Shown here piece by piece: positions 57,174 to 64,000 of a DNA stretch of 64,000 bases. The DNA is from Stomoxys calcitrans (lineage: Eukaryota; Arthropoda; Insecta; Diptera; Muscidae): positions 15,652,643-15,716,642 of the forward strand of contig NC_081553.1 of NCBI RefSeq assembly GCF_963082655.1. Direction: 5' to 3'. The first letter of the stretch is position 1. Each line of letters starts with the position of its first letter. The notes below the pieces were generated by a model. It saw only the letters and a program-made list of their open reading frames with translations, did no database searches and was not told where the DNA came from. A program made the position numbers and the translations under genes.

Positions 57174-57429
57174 TATGGTAATGGGTATAAAAAATATGGT
57201 CGTTGAATTGGTATTATTTCGTGCCAACTACACTTTACCTGTCCATAGGAACTTCCTGTTTAAATCTACTACATCAACTTGTGCTTTTTTACTTCATTTA
57301 TGACTGTCAACACATATACTCCACGATCTATTCGATGACGTCATTGAAAAGGGTGAGTGATCAAATGTATAGAATGCCTTTGATAGCTATCACAATATCA
57401 AAATGTTGAACCGGTGTTAGGGTTGCCAC

Positions 57430-57680
57430 ACACCCCCGAAAAAACCCCAGTTGGACATATTGTCAGATCGGGACAACATTTTTGGTGATGAGGCGTACTG
57501 ATACTTCGCCAGGATTAAACGCACATATCAAGATAGTGTGAGACTTAAATTAGAGGTATTTAGGAGTAGCGTATTAATCTGACTCCAAAGATTGAATTGT
57601 GCTGTGAGGAAGGGTTTCCACAGCACAAATACCATAAACTTAGACCTATCGGAACGGAATTTTGGTCTGAGATCTGATGT
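57430..57680 (+). repeat. family U-like fragment
   Basis: GTCAGATCGGGACAACATTT, TAGAGGTATTTAGGAGTAGC and CCTATCGGAACGGAATTTTG lie about 100 bp apart and resemble the family at 25560 and 47930. Degenerate. Confidence 0.35.
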
Positions 57681-57921
57681 TGAGGGCAATTCTTCAGCAA
57701 GTTGGCGTAAAATGGAAACTTATTGGAAAGTGGATTAGAAATCCATCGTATTACTGGTATTGTAAATGTAGTCACAGCTAAGTTAGCCAGGTTCAGCTAG
57801 GTTAAATATAAAATAAAATCCACTTCATGTCTTTTATTACTTATATATCGAAATATAAAATAACTTGTAAAACTTAAAACATTTTTTTGTTAATTTATCA
57901 TTTATGTCTTTTCGTTTTCAG

Positions 57922-58257
57922 ATTGCTCAATTGGATCCATGGCAGAATTCCCGATTTGCCCATTAAGAACTTTACCAATGACTGGACCACCGGTAAGGCT
58001 GTGGGTGCTTTGGTTGATGCTTGCGCTCCTGGTCTCTGTCCCGATTGGGAAATGTGGGATCCCAAGGATGCCGTACAAAATGCTTCCGAAGCTATGGGTC
58101 TTGCTGACGATTGGTTGAATGTGCGCCAACTGATCAAGCCAGAGGAATTGGTTAATCCCAATGTTGATGAACAATCAATGATGACCTATTTGTCACAATA
58201 TCCCAATGCCAAATTGAAGCAGGGTGCCCCATTGAGACCCAAAACAAATCCCAACAG
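57922..58257 (+). CDS. cher: cheerio (filamin) coding exon 4: CH2 domain
   Basis: It begins after TTCGTTTTCAG, completes codon 498 (AG|A = Arg) and encodes residues 499-609 plus two bases of codon 610. The donor is CAACAG|GTGAGT. It carries essentially the whole second calponin-homology domain: [17 protein letters not shown] at the start, [50 protein letters not shown], and [18 protein letters not shown] at the end. A short linker ([11 protein letters not shown]) toward the first Ig repeat follows. With CH1 it forms the actin-binding module. The sequence is highly conserved with other insect filamins, and codon use is richer in G/C at third positions than the introns. Confidence 0.98.
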
Positions 58258-60319
58258 GTGAGTTGCCAAATGCCATAATGGGGCCAGGTTAGGCCAGCAA
58301 ATGTAAAGAGAGTGGGTTGATGTGGGGCATGTGAATAGACCAACATATCTCTCGGTCTGTGTAGATAGTAATATGAAATTTAAAAACCCTATTCCAATTT
58401 TCTAAATGTCTCAAACTCACTCCCCCCCTCTGTGGTTATATATTTAATTTGTTATGGAAATATATATTTATTATAAATTTGTTCTTTTTTCATGTTCACT
58501 GGGTTATTATACAATCCCTCAATGTCTAATATCGAATTTTATTCTAATTGTTTATGTATTATTTCTTTCTTTTTCTCTCTCTATATGAACTATTCGTTTT
58601 TTTTAAAAAACTCCACAATGTTGTTTATACCTTTAAAAAAAAAACCAAAAACAAAAAATACAATCCAACTGAAATTTACCCACCAACCAAAACAACTCAC
58701 AACCAAACAACTCTGCCAACCAAAAATCTACTCTACTCTGCTACTCCGTTTGTTGTAACAACGTTCCTATGAACTTGCCTCGTTTTTATTTGAAAAAACT
58801 CTGCTGTTTTTTCTCTGTTTTATTTATTTTTTTAAAAATAACCATATTGTAAAAAAATGGATATATCCGTTTTGAATGCGTGCGTTGCGACTGTCTCTCT
58901 AACGCCAATCGAATATCCATACCAAAAAATCCAAATCTTTATTTTCCTTCGTGCCTCAACTTGTATATGAGTTGTTGTTGTGTTTCTAATCTCTTACGGC
59001 AACAAAAACAAAAACAAATGTTACCAAAAACCTGTACAAACCCCCAAAATTTGTTAAAAACCAACTCAGCATTCCTCCGCCGCGGTAAGTCTGGGAATGC
59101 TCCTCAAGTTTTGTTGGATTTTAGCTGTTGTCCATATTTTTCTTTCTTTTAATTTTGCCTAAACATTTTTCTGTTTTTATTTCTCTATTTTTGTTTGTTT
59201 TCGTTTTTGATTCCTGAACTCGAATTCGAATTTTTAACGCTTTTTTTTATTGTTGTTTTGCGCATTCTGTGTTTAATGGATGATGGCTCAATGGCTGCTT
59301 GCCTGTTTCTATGGCTAACTGCCTGCCTGCCTGCCCGACTGTCTTCGCTCAGAACTCTGAAGATTAAGCGGCTTTTTTCTGTTTGGTTTGAAACAGTTTT
59401 TTCCATCGTCTCTTGTCTTGTTTTTTAGAGAAACCAAGCTTTGTTGGGCTTAATTCTCACCACACAAGCATTGCCTGAATTTTAATGCGCTTGACTTGGT
59501 TGTTGGAAACAGAACCTTTTATTCCCACCGACAATACTATCAACAATAACAATGAATTTTAACCAGATTTGTATTACTGCCACTAATGCTAATTGTAGAG
59601 CAAAGTTTTAATTGTTTCGTTTTGCTAATAATCTTTGCATTATCATTTGTATATATACTTCCTTATCGTTGTCGTCTCCAAGAGAGAGGGAAGAAAATTT
59701 GTTGGTAACCCCATTACGTTACAGAAAACATCTATGAAAATATTTAAAACACAAAATATTGCGAAAATAACTAGAAGAGCAAACGAGCAGTTGAGAAAAG
59801 AACATTATCAAAAAGTAAAAAATGTTTCACACCCCTTAAAATGATCCCAGGAACAACAATATAAAGTCCAATAATAAAGCATAGGTCGGGTGACCCTTTG
59901 CCCTAACATGATGAAATTAGTAATAGAAAATATCGCCTAAACCACGGGTATTTTCACGGGTATGATAATTTTGATACTTTGATACTTTTTGACACTTTTA
60001 AACATTGCAAGTACAATGGTACCCCCGCTAGTCATTTGGTACTTTTTCGACATCAACCAATATATGTATGTATTGTACATACATATATTGAAGACTCGAA
60101 GATTTCGAATTCTTTAATAACCTATTGGCATATATATATAGCAAAAATCATTTCTTATTTCTAATGTATTTCCTATATATTAGCACGTCGTCGAAATGTG
60201 GATCTATGGGGACCATGTTTGGAAGAGATATATTATTCCTAGTTTAAAAGCAACCTAATGCAAAGTACGCTCTATATGATCCATCTTAAGCTATAGTCCT
60301 AGATCAGACTCTACCGTAA

Positions 60320-60395
60320 CAAAGAGGTGCCTTATCAATGAGCTAAAAACTTGAATATGACCGCACTCATAGCCATGTGAGAAGTATCACTAGCG
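60320..60395 (+). mobile_element. degenerate SINE 3' fragment
   Basis: AAAGAGGTGCCTTATCAATG, AAAACTTGAATATGACCGCA and CACTCATAGCCATGTGAGAAG follow the family body in order, with a deletion between the AAAGAGGTG and CCTTATCA parts. Confidence 0.6.
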
Positions 60396-60799
60396 TTTTT
60401 AAACGCATTAATACCGAGTGGGTAGAAAAAATACCCAAGAATAGAGCTGTCTTTGAAAAATTTTAGTTCGATTTAGGTAACAGTTATCCCAATCCAGTAT
60501 GGATTGCCAAAAAGAAGACTCGAAATAAAATGGAAATGTTACCGTGAAATGTTGTTACCATGAAATGTTGCAGCAATTTCGTATAATTTTCAAACCAACA
60601 TTTTCTGAAAATTCTTGAGAGTTATATTTCAAGAAACTGTTTTAGCATCCTGTCTCATTTGATGGTTTGTATGTTTAAAAAAATACATTTATGAAAGTAA
60701 GCCTATCAGTCATTAAAGTCATTAAAATCCACTTTTCATCGCAAAATGTCATGGTCAAAAAATTAAGAAAATGAAAAATGTTCTGAAAATTCATGGGAG

Positions 60800-63130
60800 T
60801 TGTATTTTAAAAATCTGTTAAAAGCTCTGAAAATCTCATAAGAAGCTTTTGATGCAAGATAAAAAAATTGCAAAAGCTCAGATAGAAGACTCTTTCAAAA
60901 GTATTTCCTTTTATTTCAAAGAATGAAACTATTAACATAAAATAAAAAGCTTTTTCATCTAAAATAAAAAGCTTTTTCATAGGAAGTGTAATCAGAGTAT
61001 GGCATATATAGCCCATCTTTGAACATCACTTGCCTATGAACAAAAACACTGAGCTATTCTAATTTTCAGAATAATATCTTCGTATTTAAAGAGTGCAGAA
61101 TGATTTACGCAAAAAACGGACGGACATGGCCAGATGTTTATAGAGTTTCAATGCATTTCATAGAGTTTGAACATACAATATGCACTCCGCAATATGGTGG
61201 TAGATATGAAAATCTTTTTTACTAAAATTTAAAAGAAAAATACTTTCCAGACCCTGAAGCATGTTGAAAGGCTCAGAAAGCATGTTGAAAGGCTCATATA
61301 AGTTAACATTTAAGATTTTCGTAAGGAAAGCTTGAGCTTGGATAAGCTTTTTGGAAAGCTTGGATAAGCTTTTTGGAAAGCTTGGATAAGCTTTTTGGAA
61401 AGCTTGGATAAGCTTTTTGGAAAGCTTGGATAAGCTTTTTGGAAAGCTTGGATAAGCTTTTTGGAAAGCTTGGATAAGCTTTTTGGAAAACGTGGATAGG
61501 CTTTTTGAAAAGCGTGGATAGGCTTTTTGAAAAGCGTGGATAGGCTTTTTGTAAAGCTTATATAAGCTTTTTGTAAAGCTTATATAAGCTTTTTGTAAAG
61601 CTTATATAAGCTTTTTGTAAAGCTTAGATAAGCTTATTATAAAGCTTAGATAAGCTTTTTGCAAAGCTTTTTAGAAAGTCATTATAAACTTGTTGAAAAG
61701 CTTAGTTAAGCTCGTTGACTAGCTCAGATCACCTTATTGGAAAGCTCAAATACACTTTTTGGAAAACTCTTTAAAGCTTTTTCCTGAGTTTAGAGGCCTT
61801 TTAAAAAGGATCACAAAAGCTGAAAGCTCAGAAAAGCTTTAAAAATGGAGAATTTTATTTCCGAAAACTCAGAAAATCTTTTTGGGGAAACCAAATATCT
61901 ATTTCCAAAAATAATTAAATACATCTGAAAAGCTTGTTTTAAAATGCAATAAAAAGGTTTAGAATAAAGCCTTCTGAAAGCTTACAGAAAAACTTAATTT
62001 TTGATATTTGAGATCTCATTTATTTTGGGAAACTCAAAACCGCTTTTAAAAGTTCATCAAATTCTCTAAGAAATCTCAGAAAAGATTTTTGGGTAAATCA
62101 AAATAACTTTTAACAAAATATTAAAAAAGCTTTTAAAACTCTTATTTAAGCTTTTCTGCTCTTCAAAAGTTGTTTACGAACTTTTGTAGAGCTTAATTAT
62201 GAACAAATTTCAAATGACGAAGAGAAAAAATAAATCGAAAGAAAATATAACAAATCTTATAAATTGATAAATTAGGAAAACATTTCGAAAAAATCAGAAA
62301 AGCGTTTTTAAAGTTAAAAAATATTTTTGTTTGAGATTACATAATTCAAAGATAATTTCACGAGGTTTTTCTTAAGCTATCACTGTAAAAAAGTTCAAAC
62401 AACCTTTTTCTAATGTTTGAACTGCAAATACTCATGGCAAGGATAATTTAATATCGAAAGCTCTTTTTAAACTCGTGAGTTTTTTGAAAAACGTAAACGA
62501 TTAGTTATTTAATTAAAGTTACAAGTTCTCAATTTTATATAAAGACCATTTTCAAATAGTTTGTGAAAGCTGTTAAAGCTTGTGCAAAAGCACAACACTT
62601 TTTAAAAACACCAAGAGCTTTTAAGTAAAAATTAGATAAGCTTTTACAAAAAAATAGGAAAAAATTGTGGAAAGCTTGGAAAGATAATTATTAAACATTG
62701 TTCAAATATTGCATTCAATGTGCTTTGAAAATTTAAAGACATCATAAAGAAATTTCCTAAAGCTTTAATTGTTAAACCGATGAACTGCCAAAAAGCTTAT
62801 AAAATGGTAAGGGTGGAAAGGAAAGGGAAAGGCTTTATGAAAAGCTCTAGCGATTTATTCTATAATTATGGGTTATAAATTCTTCAGTTCAATGTTAATA
62901 GCTCTATGTTATCTAAATCGGATTATGAGTTTTAAAGCTCAATTCATAAATCCAGAAAGCTTTTATATTTCAGCTCAGGATTTAAACAAATCACCCCTCG
63001 TTTTAAATCTCAGAAAATTGTATGAAGAAAATCAGATTATGCAATTTCCAAAAGCTCAAAACGAAAATGCAATCAACAATTGTTTCTAACCGATCAAAAT
63101 ACAATTTTTCTTTAAAAGCTTAAGCTGAAC
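60800..63130. repeat. AAAGCTT/AAAGCTC-saturated zone
   Basis: The words AAGCTT, AAAGCT and AGCTTTT, in both directions, recur dozens of times over 2.3 kb, densest at 61336-61675 and thinning on both sides. The flanks look like decayed copies of the central 22-bp array, implying a once longer array. A 73-codon open frame at 62868-63089 lies within it and has no recognisable family. Confidence 0.7.
61336..61675. repeat. 22-bp tandem array in sequence blocks
   Basis: About 15 units with the word GCTTGGATAAGCTTTTTGG at 22-bp steps (61336, 61358, ...). Units fall into successive blocks: GCTTGGATAAG, then GCGTGGATAGG, then GCTTATATAAG, then GCTTAGATAAG, each repeated two to seven times. The third block contains AAAGCTTATATAAGCTTT, a perfect 18-bp palindrome. 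Block-wise variants indicate stepwise local expansion. Confidence 0.92.
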
Positions 63131-63733
63131 TAACTGAGTAACTTCTAAAAATAGTATCTTATACTCCCTCGCTTTGATAGTGATATGAGTATAAAAATAT
63201 GTTAATTATATATATTTTTTTAACTTAAGAATGAGTCGACAATTATAAAAACTGGGATGATTTCTTTCATAAAGTGAAAGTTGAAAATCAAGGGTAGAAT
63301 TAAAATAAAAACCAAAAACATTGTTAATTTTAATACAAAAAGCTGTTAACTATGCTTTGTCTTGGTACATACACACCGACACTCCACAACACTACACTAC
63401 ACTTGACATTGCCGTTGTTACAACTTGTGCGTTGGCTTAACAATTTGAGTGTTTAATATTGCAGTAGGTTTTAATAGAAGCTTAGGATAAAACACTTTTA
63501 AACAAATGTCTATCATACACACCGACACAGTTAATTGAAAGTTGGTAGTCTTGTGCAACAAAAAAGCTATCGTCAGTCAATGTTGTGTTGTAAATAAAAA
63601 AAGCTTTGTTTCTTGTTTAAATATCTAAAACTGCATTGTTCTATAGTTTTACTTATAATGCCGTTGTAGTTTTATTTATTTATTTATATCCCACCTCAAG
63701 GCTAAATACTAATTTCAATTTTAAATTTCCCAG

Positions 63734-63825
63734 AGTACGTGCCTATGGACCTGGTATTGAACCCATTGGACCTGTTGTTGGGGCTCCAGCCAATTTCACC
63801 GTTGAGACTTTCTCCGCCGGAAAAG
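63734..63825 (+). CDS. cher: cheerio (filamin) coding exon 5: start of Ig-like repeat 1
   Basis: It follows AAATTTCCCAG, completes codon 610 (AG|A = Arg) and encodes residues 611-640 plus one base. It ends AAAG|GTAAAT (phase 1). The peptide VRAYGPGIEPIGPVV then GAPANFTVETFSAGK opens the first filamin immunoglobulin-like repeat; the AYGPGIEP motif is the standard start of filamin repeats. These repeats form the elongated rod that separates the actin-binding heads and carries partner-binding sites further along, outside this window. Confidence 0.97.
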
Positions 63826-63891
63826 GTAAATATACCACCAAAAACTTTTCTATTTTAAAGATCTCTTATTCTATTTTTTATTTCCCCGTAG

Positions 63892-64000
63892 GCTCTGTCG
63901 ACGTTGAAGTGATCTCTCCTGATGGACTTGTGGAACCTGCCGATGTGCGCTTCAACAACGATAAGAACCTCACCTATTCCATCTCGTACGTACCGAAGAT
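63892..64000 (+). CDS. cher: cheerio (filamin) coding exon 6: Ig-like repeat 1, runs off the window
   Basis: It starts after a CCCCGTAG acceptor, only 66 bp beyond the previous donor. It completes codon 641 (G|GC = Gly) and encodes residues 642-676 before the window ends mid-codon. The peptide SVDVEVISPDGLVEPADVRF then NNDKNLTYSISYVPK is the middle of filamin Ig repeat 1, with the usual strand pattern (VDVEV, LTYSISYVP). The exon is partial: the rest of the rod, the remaining Ig repeats and the dimerisation repeat lie downstream. Confidence 0.97.

Larger units (their letters stand above)
53282..57921 (+). other. cher: cher intron 3 (4.6 kb, phase 2)
   Basis: The intron runs from GTAAGT to TTTTCGTTTTCAG, splitting an Arg codon (AG|A). 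It contains a SINE tail, LINE-like debris, a transposase relic with a nested family T copy, diverged family T sequence, a MITE and family U sequence. Stretches 53290-53820 and 57690-57921 show nothing else nameable. Confidence 0.85.
58258..63733 (+). other. cher: cher intron 4 (5.5 kb, phase 2)
   Basis: The intron runs from GTGAGT to AAATTTCCCAG and splits an Arg codon. 58258-60310 shows nothing I can name beyond pyrimidine-rich and A-rich runs. A SINE scrap lies at about 60320, and from 60800 to 63130 the DNA is dominated by AAGCTT-type words (separate entries). Confidence 0.85.

Noticed and set aside
62868..63089. 73-codon open frame in intron 4
   Set aside because: It lies inside the AAGCTT-rich decayed repeat and its peptide has no recognisable motif or splice context.

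Overview
This window is eukaryotic, AT-rich and almost certainly from a muscoid (house-fly or stable-fly type) dipteran. The only host gene I can support is the 5' part of the filamin gene cheerio (cher) on the + strand. Six coding exons are joined by consensus splice sites, and their reading frames link without a break. They are a low-complexity N-terminal exon (1443-2477), the first calponin-homology exon (15205-15517), the CH1/linker exon (53137-53281), the CH2 exon (57922-58257), the start of the first filamin Ig repeat (63734-63825), and its continuation to the window edge (63892-64000). Together they encode about 676 residues: a roughly 345-residue Q/N/T-rich extension, a tandem-CH actin-binding domain and the start of the Ig-repeat rod. 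The gene continues past the right edge. Organism and gene identity come from recognising the conserved filamin protein; species level is inference.

The introns are very large (about 12.7, 37.6, 4.6 and 5.5 kb, then 66 bp) and hold most of the window. Their contents are layered mobile and repetitive DNA. (1) A tRNA-derived SINE of about 310 bp has a dozen full or partial copies. (2) A non-coding dispersed family, here called family T, has conserved ends and a variable number of 153-bp internal tandem units. (3) Tc1/mariner-superfamily DNA transposons include one intact Tc1-like element (43758-45376, 342-aa DD34E transposase), a foldback derivative with perfect 195-bp inverted ends, two transposase pseudogenes and several MITEs with TA target duplications. 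(4) hAT-type non-autonomous elements carry 8-bp target duplications. (5) There is a reverse-transcriptase fragment of a non-LTR element. (6) Two simple tandem arrays have palindromic units, with 41-bp and 22-bp periods.

Layout: 1-1442 upstream/5' UTR; 1443-2477 exon; 2478-15204 intron 1 (SINEs, family T, foldback transposon, dead transposase); 15205-15517 exon; 15518-53136 intron 2 (ATCGATA-rich block, 41-bp array, MITEs, RT fragment, CAGCAGA-type repeats, intact Tc1-like element, family T copies); 53137-53281 exon; 53282-57921 intron 3 (LINE-like debris, transposase fragment, MITE); 57922-58257 exon; 58258-63733 intron 4 (22-bp AAGCTT array and its decayed surroundings); then two exons. No tRNA, rRNA or CRISPR feature is supported. 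Apart from cher and the transposase, I found no convincing protein-coding gene on either strand.
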